64,000 bases of DNA from Temnothorax longispinosus. Taxonomy: Eukaryota > Arthropoda > Insecta > Hymenoptera > Formicidae. Positions 26,701 to 38,900 of the stretch are shown in pieces. The DNA is taken from positions 21,895,020-21,959,019 of the forward strand of contig NC_092362.1 in assembly GCF_030848805.1 (NCBI RefSeq). The letters are read 5' to 3'. Every line of letters begins with the position of its first letter. Position 1 is the stretch's first letter. The notes beneath the pieces were generated by a model that had not been told where the DNA came from, did no database searches, and saw only the letters and a list, made by a program, of their open reading frames with translations. A program made the translations under genes and the position numbers.

Positions 26701-29700
26701 GATAACGATAAACTTACGATAAAGGCGACTATATTTAGAGCGCCAATGAGCTGCTGGCAGAACAGGACGAATCAGAACAGGAAGGCGGCAGAAGTCCAAG
26801 AAGGCAATGGCTGATTTACCGGTTTTGACTGTACAATTAACGACACAAAAAGTTCTAAATTGTATATGTGTATATCCACCGAAGCTCTTCCTACGCGAAG
26901 GGCAAGTTCGAGATTTTTATGGATTCCGGCTAAATTGGCCCCCCTCGTTACGACGGCATCCCGTGACATATGGCGCCCGCTATTCCGTTCTACGCTTTAT
27001 TTTTTTGTCGCATCGTGTGCTCGATATGGCGTATTACCGGCTAAATTTCGAGGCTTCCTCCAGTTCCTCCGCTTCTTCGAATTCCTCAAGCTGGCTTTCC
27101 TATTAGAGCTTCGATTTACAGAACAAGTTTTTAGGGCGATGTAAAAATATAGCTGTTTTCCTCGTGTAGAATCCGTCGTTAACCAATTAATGAGTAGAAA
27201 AAAAGCGAAGTCGTCGGACAACCTACCTCCGATGTATAATTATGATTCCTTTTAGAAGGCAATCGATTAAACCGATCTGTAGATTCATATAGAACTTGAA
27301 TAACGAGAAACTTAGAATACCGTAACGCATGCAGAGAAAAAGAGTTTTTATCACTTTCAAGAAATTTCAAATCCTATGGTGAATATAATGATTTTACATT
27401 AATAAGAATTATTCGCGTAGCATAATCGTATGATATGGTAGCGTATGGTATGCGAATAATCATGCAGATTGATTATAAGAGACTGTTGACAAATTTAATA
27501 TCTTTTATTGTCTTAATATCTCTCGTCACATATATAGTCTAAGTTAATGTGATGCACGCTGGTAGCTGCTATTATTTCAATGGCAAAGAAACCCGCTGCA
27601 TCCTATTACCGGCTGTAACGTAAGATCAAGGGCACGAAAAGTCAGTCTACGTGTTATCAAAATCCCCCTCGTGCGCGGTTTTATAAATAGCGGTCGATGA
27701 TATCATCACGCACGTTATGCAAGGTGAGTTGCACGTTGATAACCCCAACCGAGGTATGAATATATTTCGGAGAACAAATAAGTGTTTTTTAAGTTCGGTA
27801 CGTAAGTTGAGATACAATAAAATAAGTTGCAAAATAAGAAAGTATCATGTTTGATTATATTTTTTAATTTCTTTAATTTCTTCTTAGTGTCAAGTACCGA
27901 TGTTATAACTCGGTAGTTACGGCTAGATAGAAATTGAGGCGGCAGTTTTGACGGGCGGTGTCAATCTACATACGCAAGCAATACTCTTCAACTCGAAGAA
28001 ACATCGAACCGAAATATCTCGAGACGTATTTCCGTCCGCCCTGTATAAGCGGGTGCGAGATATTGGAGTCTACCGCGCTCGTAACGAAGTGTCGTATGTC
28101 CTTCTCGATCCTGACGAGGCACAGGCCTCGCTTTGACACTCACATGCCTCCTAGCTCCCGCGTTATTTTCCCTTTCATTAGCCGCCAGTCAGATGAAAAC
28201 ATGCTCGATCGACTGTCTTCATCAAACGATCCTCGATGCGGTTTTCAGTAAAGTGACTTCTGTCGTGATTAATTTTTAATGGGTAATATTTAAAATTTGC
28301 GTTTACGATATTTTCATTTCGTTTTTAGTAGATTAATTAAAGAGCTGTTTCTTGAGATTAAATTATACCAGATATTGATTTTGTACGTAATATATTTGAA
28401 CTCTGTTCTAATTTAATTTATTTTACGATATTAATGAGTATCTCCTTTATGAATTAAATTTTATATATCATTTGCTGAAGAATTTTAAAAGGAAAAAAAC
28501 TGTCATTGGCATACTTAGAATGTATGATTCAGAACGATCTTTGTACCTCGCCCGGATGCGATGTAGGAAAAAAAACTGCAAAGATTGGTACATACGCACT
28601 GAAACAATTCGCATAAACGGTATTAACGTCAGAGTATTGGAATTCTAACAGAAATAGCTGAATCAGAAATTTTGTTACATCTAATACGCATGCGAAAATA
28701 TTTCTGCGAAAACGTGCAAAGTTTACTGGCGAGATGGAAATCTTTCTGCAGGTTACCAGGCGTTGTATATTTACACCAACGCTGTGTATCTTCAGCTTCG
28801 TTAGGGTGCCACTTGTTAGGCCCGGCTCGATGTTTCCCTATCGATTCGTGGTTATCGTAAAACTCCACCGAGAATTTCGAAGTCAATTTATACCGATTTG
28901 TATATTTTTCTTTTTACAAACGCGTTAACAAATAATAAAAATGTATAGAAAAGAACATTTTACATTTATATTCTTTGTTAATCAAGATTCTTTCGATATA
29001 TAGTTTTTGTCTTAAAATGCAGATTATAAATGTTGCGAATAATTTCCCTTTTAGTCATGAAATTGTAAATCTATTCTCGGCGGTGTCTTCCTTCAAGGAT
29101 CCGCCATGACGTTACACAATAAGACGAAATGTAATATAATAACGGATTCAACTTACAATACGCAATTGCGCCAGTACGCAATGAAACGCCATTGTTGTAA
29201 TAAGCGCATTGGAAGTATAATCCCACGATTGTCATTGAAACGTGCTTATTTCGCACGATAGAGAGACTCAGCCGGATCCGGACTGGATTTTGTAACACAG
29301 GTTCCGGTTTCCTGCGACGATTTTAATTTATACGAGCTTTGACGAAATCACCTTTCTCAGATGAACGTGCAAGATCGTTCGAACATATATATGTATGTTC
29401 GTAAGGCGTGTTTCGGGTCAAAGGACTTTCGACAGAGTGATAAAAGCGCACAACCGACTCGTAAAATCTCGACGAAAACTCGTGTTTCAAGGGAAGACCC
29501 CTTTACGTGTGAACACGTGTTCGCGACACCCAACCTGACACGCTGCTGATTTGTGACACTGGTACCTGAACGCTCTTAATGCTGGAGGTGTGAAAGTTAG
29601 ATTCAGTTATCACTCATTTTGAAGATGAGTGCTATTATTTATGAGGATACTAACATTTTTAACTGAAGTGGTTTGTTTTAAAAAATGATTTAAATATGGA

Positions 29701-32700
29701 ACATTTTTTAAACATAAAAAATTGTGTATAAATAAAGTGATTAGTGATAGGGTATAATAAGTTTTGCACCCATTTAATGTAACGAAATTATTTATTTAAA
29801 AAAAATGTATAATTTTATGGATCCTGCCTTTCTATATATGTACGTCTTTCCAGTCTCAATATAAATTCTGTTTTACACGAAGTTACATCTGTTATTCTAA
29901 ATCCGCATAAATCCGGCTAGCGGATGTATTATATGTGTGAATGTTAGCGTATGCGTGCGCGCGGTGGCATCTGCGAACGGGGTGATCTGGTGTCTGGTTT
30001 ATTTTCGGTGTGCGCATCCCTGCATAACCAGTCATATCGGAGGGGTTGATAGCGTTTTATGCCGCGCGCGTGGCAAAGTCTGTCCCCGAGTTAATTATGG
30101 ACTAATTGTCAAGGCCTGCGTCTTTGGAGGTTTTTTATTGTACCGGCCGCCAAAACGCCAGAACGTCTCGCCTTCCTGAGCTACTGAATTTAACTTAAAA
30201 CAAAAAGGACTTCTTCCTACCCCTTTATAACGTATTTTCCGGCAAGAGCGAGTCATTCATGTTTTTTTCTAAGGTAGCTCTATAAAAGGATTAAATTATT
30301 GATATAAATATTTATAAAGGATACAGTTTTATTCGACCCAACTGGCCATTTATTAATATAATATTAAAGTTTTAACATGATTTGTGGTCCTTATGAACTG
30401 TAAACTAAGTTATAAGTTATAAGTTTACAATATGACTGTTCTGCGATCATCTTAATTAGAAAGACTGATAATAGAACGAAAATAATTGAAATTACATAAA
30501 TATTCATATTAATGGGAAATCAAAAATTTTCTTTACAGACCACCATCAAGGTCTACGCCAACTGCCTGCGACCGGACATCGAATACAAGACCCTAAGCAT
30601 CACCTATGAGACGACTTGTCGCGAGGTTGTGCAAAACCTTCTGAACAAGTATCGCATGCGACACCGCGACCCCCGGTTGTTTTATCTGACCATGGAGGTG
30701 ACCGTGAGGAGGGCCAATGTGCGTACCACCCTGCCGCTCGACGAGGACGCGAGGCCAGCCGTCCTGCAGTCCTGCCATCCTCGCGGCGATTCCAAGTACG
30801 TTCCTCGCCTTGCCTTTGTACTTGACCACCGGCCCTTTCGGTTTCGGTCGGCTTCGTGACGTAATTTCAGGGCTCGCGACCATAAACACATCCCGCGGAC
30901 CGCCAAGCACGAGCTTAACAATGGTCGACGTCCTCCGCGTCGCTCACCGATATAATTCTTGGACGCAAGTGGTCGCGTGGGTCGCTGTAAATCCTTGATA
31001 TACGGTTCACGAGGAATGTAAATATGGATATTCGATTGCGAAACAAAACGGAATTTATGGAATTTTGACAGCGCCAGCGGTCTCGGCTGTAAATGTCACA
31101 GATCACAGATCGTTGGCAAGAGCACGAGGACATTTTTAAGATTCCACGCGCACCGAATGCGCATCGTAACGCAGAAGTTGCAACATGACACGGCATTATA
31201 GTGCGTGAAAATATATTATTACAATTCAGCTTGTAAAGAAGAAATAGTCGCTGTAGCTCTTTGACAATTGGAACGGTTTATTTGCGAAGAAATCTCGACG
31301 CGACTGATGTTTTCTTGGTAGTTTGAAACTTCCGGCGCGACTGTACGCGTAATAGGACAGGACGAGAGCGTTTGTCTCCCGGCGCAAACCCGTGCTTTTA
31401 CATAAAAATAACGCTCATTGGTGCCCTTTGAACTCACCGACTCCTCCGTCGATGTCGTGGAATCTCGGATGCGTAAACTTTATGTATGTTTCCTCCTTGT
31501 TTGCAGGTTTTCGTTGCAGACACACCGTGGCGGACTCGTCAAAATATACGACAGCGCACTCATGTCCGGGGTAAATAAATATTTATTCTTGTATAATAAG
31601 AGACGCAACAGACTACAATATTAATAAACTAAACTTTAATATAAAATGTAGTTCATATAAAAAGCATTTTCATAAAAGAAACTTGTAATTTATAATAAAT
31701 TGTAAATTGCTCTGCATAATATATTCCCTATTTTAGACTTAAGTAATGGTTCAACAAAAATAAGAAATATATTTAACATTTGTAAATTATAGATATAACC
31801 GGGATATAACATAATGTATTTTCTATTTTAGAAACTAACAATTCTACTTTTAAAGATAAAAAATGTATTTAAATCTAAAATTAAAATTCTTTCGGAGCAC
31901 TTACACGATAATAAAACTGTTATATTCGAAGAAATTTCAGTCTGCACTGCAGTAATTGAGAGCAAACTCAATGCTTATTGTTCGCAGTCTAAGTACAAGA
32001 GTCTTTTGGTCTCGGAGCAGACCACCGTAGACGAGTTGATCCAGATGTTGCTGAGTTGCTATAGTTCCAAGGAACCGGTGGAGCAATTCTCTCTCTACGA
32101 GGTCTGCGAAGGTGAAGAGTACCAAAGGAAATTACACCCCGACGACTCCCCACTCAAGGTCACACAACGGTGGACCAGCGCGGATCGACATCTTCGCATT
32201 AGGCGCAATCCAGATTATAATCAGCATAGGCGGAAGGTATGACAGATAAATTTCTTCATTTAGTAACTAATGCAATTTTTCAAAATTGTTCTTGGCCAAA
32301 ATGACATAATCCTTGATATTACGCTTCGTATACTTGAAAAACATATTCGCGAAAAAAAATGCATAGTTCATTGTTTATGATGCTATGTCTATAAAGAGCT
32401 AATGCTAATGTCTCATGCAGTGAATCAGCTTCAGCGTCTTTTGTATCATCAATCTTTAAGAAGCAAATAGTGTGAGACATTGCGCACTCAAACAAAGAAA
32501 TCGTAGTCGTAAAATCCAATCCGTGTAATTACGCTGTCATCAGAATTATTCATAAGAGCTTAATAGAAAGTCAAATCTGTTACACAATCCGGCGTCGTCG
32601 TTTCAGAGTATGTGGGCGTCGGACTCAAGCATCACTATGGCGATGTCGAGGCTGAATCTCCACGATAGTCTTCCTATCCACTACAATCCGAGAATTGAAA

Positions 32701-32990
32701 ACAACAATCATTTGAGCCTGCATCATCTCGCTGGAAAAACTAGCGTCACCGCTAACAACAACAACAACAACAACAACAATATCATCCATCGGGATCAGCA
32801 TCACTCATCGTCATTAGGCTCCATCAGTCAGACGTCGCGAATCGTCGTGTCCCACGGAACGGATCTTCCGCAAGTGCAGCTGCCGCGGTTGCAGCAATTC
32901 CCGCAGAGCGTCCCGTCGACGCCGCTCTCGTCGAAACACGTCGTGACTGCCTCCTCCTACGCCGATTACGAAAATTATCTTTTTATATAA
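5535..32990 (+). CDS. rau: Two-RA-domain Ras adaptor, rau-like (whole gene, 5 coding exons)
   Basis: The spliced CDS is join(5535..5738, 30539..30795, 31507..31570, 31988..32236, 32607..32990), 385 codons, with every junction in phase. Residues 1-68 are Ser/Gly/Pro-rich and disordered. Residues about 69-175 form a first RA (ubiquitin-fold, Ras-binding) domain opening with TTIKVYANCLRPDIEYKTL. Residues about 176-258 form a second RA domain (KYKSLLVSEQTTVDELIQ, then LYEVCEGEEYQRKL). The tail carries a nine-Asn run (308-316) and ends in YLFI, which fits a class II PDZ ligand (hydrophobic-x-hydrophobic). Drosophila Rau is known as a small protein with two RA domains that sustains receptor tyrosine kinase/Ras signalling. 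The tandem RA layout, small size and PDZ-type C-terminus are why I choose that name over afadin/canoe or RASSF proteins, which carry other domains. The orthology call is inference. The start is the first ATG after an in-frame TAA at about 5520. Confidence 0.7.
5873..6157. mobile_element. 285-bp near-perfect hairpin MITE with 9-bp target duplication
   Basis: The arms of about 125 bp are almost perfect inverse copies around a short loop near 6005-6022. The ends read AGGTATATTAAGC and GCTTAATATATACCT. The 9-bp sequence ATCGTTTAC flanks both sides (5864-5872 and 6158-6166). A 9-bp duplication is more typical of Mutator-like or Merlin-like elements than of mariner. Arm identity is so high that insertion looks recent. 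There is no coding capacity. It sits about 130 bp inside the large intron, and its transcript could fold into a long hairpin. Confidence 0.85.
8172..8287. repeat. Short imperfect inverted repeat
   Basis: CGAAACATAAAATT followed later by ATTCGATCTCAT on the left is mirrored by ATGAGATCGAATTTTATGTTTCG on the right. The left arm has about 16 extra bases inside it. It may be a decayed palindromic element. No target duplication was recognised. Confidence 0.45.
21561..21850. mobile_element. Two adjacent hairpins, probable composite MITE
   Basis: Hairpin one (21561-21683) has arms of about 50 bp starting GGCTGCGGTCCACTTGAC and ending in the inverse. Hairpin two (21700-21850) has arms of about 50 bp from TGTCAATG to CATTGACA around AGCAGAACGTTTATTTTG. 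The second hairpin ends beside another GCAGCC, so GGCTGCG at 21561 and CGCAGCC near 21844 could be the termini of one composite unit. No clean target duplication was found. It is non-coding and intronic. Confidence 0.65.
30539..30795 (+). CDS. rau: RA-domain gene exon 3: first RA domain
   Basis: The acceptor TTTCTTTACAG ends at 30538 and the donor CAA|GTACGT begins at 30796. The exon encodes residues 69-153 plus two bases of codon 154. It starts the first RA domain (TTIKVYANC, EYKTLSITYETT, CREVVQNLLNKY). Position and spacing match the beta-hairpin and helix of Ras-association folds, where the basic/hydrophobic first strands contact the GTPase. The exon is more GC-rich than the flanking introns, as expected for conserved coding DNA. 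A continuous open frame past the donor is chance read-through. Confidence 0.85.
31507..31570 (+). CDS. rau: RA-domain gene exon 4: end of first RA domain
   Basis: The acceptor TTGTTTGCAG ends at 31506 and the donor GGG|GTAAAT begins at 31571. The first base completes the Lys codon split by exon 3, giving DSK-FSLQTHRGGLVKIYDSALMSG. A competing AG at 31518-31519 would break the frame. At 64 bases it is too short to be found as a separate open frame, but both phases fit its neighbours. Confidence 0.8.
31988..32236 (+). CDS. rau: RA-domain gene exon 5: second RA domain
   Basis: The acceptor GTTCGCAG ends at 31987 and the donor AAG|GTATGA begins at 32237. This symmetrical phase-0 exon of 249 bases encodes a complete second RA module, residues 176-258. 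It begins SKYKSLLVSEQTTVDELIQ, continues FSLYEVCEGEEYQRKLHPDD, and ends in a basic HRRK. The pattern of a Lys-rich first strand, a TT/V-E-L helix and an LYEV strand resembles RASSF-type and afadin-type RA domains. Confidence 0.85.
32607..32990 (+). CDS. rau: RA-domain gene last coding exon: disordered tail with poly-Asn and PDZ-type end
   Basis: The acceptor TCGTTTCAG ends at 32606 in phase 0 and the stop is TAA at 32988-32990. It encodes residues 259-385, rich in Ser, His, Asn and Gln. An AAC-type triplet repeat encodes nine Asn (32754-32780). The C-terminus YENYLFI could act as a class II PDZ ligand. No folded domain is visible. Confidence 0.8.
   Translation, partial: SMWASDSSITMAMSRLNLHDSLPIHYNPRIENNNHLSLHHLAGKTSVTANNNNNNNNNIIHRDQHHSSSLGSISQTSRIVVSHGTDLPQVQLPRLQQFPQSVPSTPLSSKHVVTASSYADYENYLFI
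32754..32780 (+). repeat. (AAC)n coding microsatellite, poly-Asn
   Basis: Nine consecutive Asn codons lie in the last coding exon of the RA-domain gene. The triplet repeat keeps the frame, so its length could vary between individuals or species without breaking the protein. Confidence 0.9.
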
Positions 32991-34800
32991 GGACCGAATC
33001 GTTGACGAACTCACGTAAGCACGATCGAAGTTAGAATAGGAGCTACATCGATCACAAAGGTTCACCCCGCGAAACGGTCAGAGTTACCAGAGACTCGTTG
33101 GAGATACGAGAAAACATACGTTGCGACTGTTCGATAGAATTTGTCTTCGTATGTAATATTTAGACATCAAATATTATGAGCACTATGAGGCGCGAGCAAA
33201 CGTGTACCATCAATTTTTATTAAAGAAGATAACTTGCCTTTTTTGTCACAGATTAGATTTAAACTACCATTGTTCTTCCTTTTGATTAATTTTGTTGTAA
33301 TAGCTCGACGAAGCTCATTAAAGTTTGTATAAAGAAATACATGATAATTTTTAATGGCTTTGCGATGTTCAAATATAATAGAAGTTTCCTAAACAAAATT
33401 CAAAAAGAATTAAATTGCAAAGTTAAATGCTCGTTTGCCGCTTTTGTATTTCAGCTGATCAAAGGCTGATAACACTGAACAAAGAGAATTTACGATATTA
33501 GTTAGTAGTGAGGGAAATTGTACCAAAGGTAGTTGTATAAAATTTTAGATATATAGATACATCTATAATCTATACATATAAAAATAATATGTCCTGTATT
33601 CATAAAAACGTATACATAGTGTTTACCAAGCCTGACATTAGATTTTGATAATTTTTATAAACATTTCTTTTTACACTCGAAAAAGAAATATCCAGTCGAT
33701 ACCTTGATAATAAAATGTTTTATATTTTCTATAAAATTAGTCGATAGATAATTTCAATAAGAAATTTCAATGAGAACGTGATTGCATATACAGTTCGAAA
33801 ATAAGATTCGCTTGCGTGGAGCAATTTTAGATGCGCAAGAAACGATTAATTAGAACAGAAATATTATTATTTATTTATGTAATGTAAAAAAATATGTAAA
33901 AGGCATTTAGTTAAGCTCATTTAAAAAAGGTTTTAAATTATTAACATTTTCATCTATCCAAAATTTCGTGCAATCCGGCTAGAAGCAGGATGCCGGACGT
34001 ATATCTCTTACATGTAAGCGCTACAGGCGGAAAATATTTAAGTAACACTCGCCGTTATCGCGTTGATTAGAATTACCGCGAGAAATGGTAATAACCGCTT
34101 TCAATAACGTACGTAATATACTTATCGTTCCTCTTGCAATCGCTTGTGATTACAGAAATGTAATTTACAGTACGTCAGGCGAATTGGTATCGATGGTTAT
34201 GATTGTAAACGTATTTCTTTCGCTATCGCAAAGGCAAGCAATCTTATCGCATTGAATCGACATATGAAACTGCTCGAAATATTTCAGAAGTTACTTCGCG
34301 ATAATGGTGATTCACACGACTTCCTTGTTCCCATACGGAGGAAATGAAAATCAAGCTATATTTTTTCACTGCAGTGCGTTTAATATTTTATTACCAAAGA
34401 GCTTCTCGATACGATACGTATATAAAAGTATAGACTAACACGCGCGTGTGTCGAATACGGCAGCCGAATGTGCATTTATCTACAGGAGTCTTTGATGTGT
34501 ATATCGTTAGCGTAACGATGTGTGTCGATGGAACATGATTTCGCATCATACTTATGTGTCGAATTAATGTACCTACGTAGAGTGTAAATATCTTTTTGTA
34601 TTGTCCGTTTATATTTTATAGGAGAGAATATCGAATAATGATTCATGTGTCCTAAGTCAGTCTCTATGTTTTTATTTTGCCTATACGATTATAACTAGGG
34701 TATATAGGTTTATGAAATTTCACAATGAGCCATTTTACTGATCTGAAATGTGTTATTTCTATAATAATATAAATAAAATAAAATAAAAACTAGATTAACA
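32991..34800 (+). other. rau: Probable 3' UTR of the RA-domain gene
   Basis: This is non-coding, AT-rich DNA after the TAA. Several AATAAA-like hexamers occur (for example near 33707), and the strongest cluster is at 34772-34787. The real end could be any of these, so the extent is inferred. Confidence 0.5.
34772..34787 (+). terminator. Overlapping poly(A) signals for the plus-strand gene
   Basis: Three overlapping AATAAA hexamers occur in AATAAAATAAAATAAA. They lie about 1.8 kb past the stop codon and about 300 bp before the first poly(A) signal of the opposing gene, a sensible end for the plus transcript. Confidence 0.5.
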
Positions 34801-35076
34801 ACTGCGCACAGCAATTTTACGTAAATAACAATTAGAAAGGCTCACAATGAAATCTCACAAGCTTTAGCACTCTAATTATAATACATGATACAATTATTCT
34901 ATTTTCCTTCTCTATGGTGAAAGCTTTTATCTGTTGTTACAGTAAATATATTCTTTCCATTATTTTTCGCGCGTATTCGACTACATTGTTTCATCAAAAT
35001 ACTTTTCGATTTATGAGGGATGATCTAGTTTAGGGGAGAATACAACGCGTTTCGGTGTCATGTGATGATAAAAATT

Positions 35077-35082
35077 TTTATT
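35077..35082 (-). terminator. Candidate distal poly(A) signal of the beta subunit gene
   Basis: AATAAA on the minus strand (TTTATT on plus) overlaps a TGTAAATA motif. It is the last such signal before the plus-strand gene's poly(A) cluster. Use is inferred. Confidence 0.35.
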
Positions 35083-35906
35083 TACAAATGCGACAAATGT
35101 AGGAATTCGGGTACCAGTGACATGCAGGAGAGAATCGATCGGCCGTCCGCTATGACGACATTATAAAATGTACTTCCTCGCGTGTTCCTCATCGTCCTTA
35201 TATTTTCGCTTTTCGTCTCTCCGAGACATCACTGGCGAAGGAAAGAATCACTGAGATATAACAATAATAATCTTTACATTAAATACGATTAAAATCTAGC
35301 TATTTTAAGGACTATGCGGAATTACAATAATAGAAATATTTGGTATTTCAAGGTCTTTGCAGTCCTGTTGCAGGATCTTTTTGGGAATAAAGGGGGACAG
35401 GGATCGGTAAGTAGGTGGGGCGTGTCAGGGGGCTGGAAATATACTCCTTTCTTGTTTAATTTCAAAGGATAACATCACAGCATTGACATATCAACATCGA
35501 AACGATCAGAGCAGCTCGTCCCTCGAAAGTCACCGAAACAGGCTCACGGGATCTTAACAGTTCGATATTTCAGTGGGAAGAAAGATGTCGTCCGCATTTA
35601 CTCGGGAACTCTCGAGGAGCGCGTTGCAACGGCCGTAGCGCATTTTTTCATTTGCTATAGAACAATTTACAATATCTCGTTAATTAGACGTCTCAATTCC
35701 GTCTTCGAACAACTGCACGCATTATACGCAAGCCATAATTCTCTCATTTGCTCGTTCGCTCGCTCACGCACGCATGCATATATTCTCTCGCTCTCTCTTC
35801 TTTTCTTGATCCACTTTGCATCCATCTTGCGATCATTACAATTAGATGTACAATCGAATAATATTAATGTGATTGACACAATCCAACGCAGCTTACAAAT
35901 ATTTTA

Positions 35907-35964
35907 TCTCTCTTTTTCTCTCTCTCTCTCTCTCATTCTCTCTCTCTTTCTCTCTCTCGCTTTC
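35907..35964. repeat. (CT)n microsatellite
   Basis: An interrupted CT/TC dinucleotide tract gives meaningless Ser/Leu- or Arg/Glu-rich open frames on the two strands. Confidence 0.9.
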
Positions 35965-38900
35965 TTCATTATCGGTGCAACAATATAGTGAAATAAAGTT
36001 CTCTTTCTCAAGGAAAACGGATGGATCGCGGGGTGGATCACGTGGAGCATTCTGCCACGTGCTGAAACATCTGCGTGTTTATCAGTGGGCGGCACTGATC
36101 GCGCATTTGTGTGACAATAATATAGATAATATACAGAGAAAAATCTTTGATCCGACGAACCAGCCACGAAAGGGAATTATCGAGGACGCTCGCGCGTGCA
36201 CGAAGTTTATCATTCCTTTGACACGATTCCTACACACGCGACAGAATTGCATCTAATCCTCGTACAAACGTTAGTCGGCCCGAATTGACGCTCGTCTCTC
36301 GCGATACATGCGCGATAAGTTTCAACTCTTCAACAATACATTACTAGTATCTTTGAGGAAGCTATAATAATACAAGCTACTAATATTTATTTAGAAACCA
36401 CTTTCTGTTTTAAACGACTACTAATCAAAGACGCAGATTTACAAAAAAGCTATAAAAGCTGCATATTTACGTATTCATAGAAGGTGTTAACAAATTAATG
36501 ATATCTAAACGTAGAATATTTTTCGCAATATGTTAATTAGACGATTTTGAATTATTATTGACTTTAATAAAATTTATCTTAATTTATACTGATTTAAGAG
36601 TCAAAAACACGTCGACTCGGGCCGATACGTAACGCCGTAGCAGTCTTACACCGCATTTCCTCTTTTCGCTATATAGATATACTTTCGAAACCACATTATA
36701 CCGTCAACAATATTACGCCGTAAGCCTCGATACAAGGACAGGCATTTTTCACAGTATTTTAAGCATACTGAGGGGATTTGCATTGGCCGAATGTCACCCT
36801 CGCGTCGTCTTCAACCGCGAGGGCACCTAAGGCCTGTGCTCAATCCTCATTTGGACCTTCCAACCATATGGGATTACATTCAGTGAACACGTCGATGGGA
36901 CGAACGAGGGAAATCGTCGTCGACGACTCGGCGCATTAGCAGCATTACAAGCTACAAAGTGACCAATAAAAATCCACAATGTTTACCGCAACAATTACAA
37001 GTCGTCCTATCTTAAAACATATTTAAAAAATCTGCAGTCGCGTATAATGGAATTCTTATTTTACTCACCGCTAATTGCGATTGCGACTAGAATTACTCTA
37101 CAAATACGCACCATAAATATTAATCAAATAATTAGCATTCTAGAGCTATCCTAGCGCTTAATCTATATCAACGGAAATTACTCGTCGTCCCGAAGAGGTC
37201 TCTCGATCGTTCCCGCAATCCATCGTTACGACAATCCAAGTGACCGTCGTCGACGACTCCGCCACGATGAATCCGTTTAAAATTTTACATCCCTGCGCAC
37301 GTTGTATAAAGTCAAACGTAGATCCGCGAATAGCTTCGAGATTACCGATCTGATCGTATTCGAAGCTAGAAAGTGATCTCTTCCTCCCCCATCGTCTTAC
37401 AAATCCGCGTGCACACGGTGCGACAAAATACTTAGTCGTTTACAAGCAATCGTCGTTTTAATTATCGATACAATCAAACAGCATCAATCAACCGTTAAAC
37501 TCTCCTTTTCCTTTTCAACAAATAAATATCTGGATCCATAACTTTGCGAGCGGACGCGCATCGATCGCGTGAGAGCGACTAGGGAGCACCCGTCGATAAC
37601 ACGAATGCCGTAATCAGCTAACTAAGCGAATAATTATTCCTACATGCACACAGTGCGAGCCAACGAACCAAATCCCACGCAATTATCAGGTCAGTTCGCG
37701 CCCTACACGCGCACAATTCGTACAACGTACAACATCGAAGATTCATTCAATTCATCGTATTTCCAGCCTTCGTCTCTTTCACCTAACGTCGATACTCGTA
37801 GAATCATTTTAGTCTTCAGAAAAAATTCGTATGTTCCCAATTCGACTTTCAGTGTTTCGCCTCGCCTATATGATCATCCCTCGATTAGTCAAAGCTTCTT
37901 ATCTAACATAATGCCTAGACGACGGGGCTCTCTCTATACGTAAATGCATTCTGTACAAGTCATTCGATCGAGTCGCCGAATCTCGAGAAAGAATTAGTTA
38001 AAAAAATAGTAAGATTACATTCTCTTTGGATAATTTGTGCGCACGATGCTTTCGTGATGCGATAAATTAATCTAAAATGTTACTATTCGATTCCAGATAT
38101 CGCAAAATAAAAGATATTCGAAATTTATTTTACATATAAATATAATTTCACAGAGGCAACGATTAAACAATTTTATTAATATTAGTCTATGAAGAATTCT
38201 GTTCGTTTCAAAATTCGACGACGCGACTTTTCGTTCCAACGAGGTCTTGAGTCAATCGCGTAGTTACACGCGGAAACTACGAGCGTCGATCTAAGCACTT
38301 GTGATCGAAGGATGTATTTTTAGGATCGCTTCCATCAAGCTACATACTGAATTCCCGGCGCTACTTGAGCGCTACACAGATGAAATATTATTAACGATGC
38401 GGAAAGTAACGGATGAATCAAAGCCGCTAAGTCTTAAACTCAAATGAAATATTTTCGCCGCAGATGCACTTTCCTCTAGAGGAACGTTTCCGTATATGTA
38501 GATGCGTATGTGTGTACGTATATGAGTCAATATATTCATGGTGTGCAATTTTCATCGCTGCTTATATATATCCTGAGGAGTTACAAAATATTATAAAAAT
38601 TTCCATCTTGACAATTAAAAAATATCTATAAGATATTACACCTTGCACAATTATATAACTATAGTTCACGGCTTTGCTCGGACCCGTGGTCCACAAACAA
38701 GCAGAACCAATCAACCAATCGAGCGATATTCTCGATCTGCAGAAAACCGCTTTACAAAATTTTACTATAATATACAAATTAGCTCTACGCACACAATATT
38801 AAGTTCTTATAAAGAATGTCAAAAATATTCTAGCCAATATGCTTTAAATTTATCTCCTACAAAATCATACTTTATAACAATTTACAAATCCATGTAACAG

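Larger units (their letters stand above)
5739..30538 (+). other. 24.8-kb intron of the RA-domain gene, no nested gene recognised
   Basis: The intron runs from the GTGAGT donor at 5739 to the TTTCTTTACAG acceptor ending at 30538. It alternates AT-rich DNA with CpG-rich islands, roughly at 6.9-7.1, 14.0-15.1, 18.0-18.3, 22.1-22.6, 24.0-24.5 and 25.2-25.6 kb. The islands hold chance open frames of up to 165 codons, often on both strands, with no recognisable motif. It also carries the inverted-repeat elements at 5873-6157 and 21561-21850. Some islands could be alternative promoters or enhancers, which the sequence alone cannot show. Confidence 0.6.

Noticed and set aside
30593..30921. Minus-strand frames of 79-105 codons over the first RA exon
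   Set aside because: Shadows of the conserved plus-strand RA coding sequence.
35873..36256. 127-codon frame starting with Ser/Leu repeats
   Set aside because: Artefact of the CT microsatellite.
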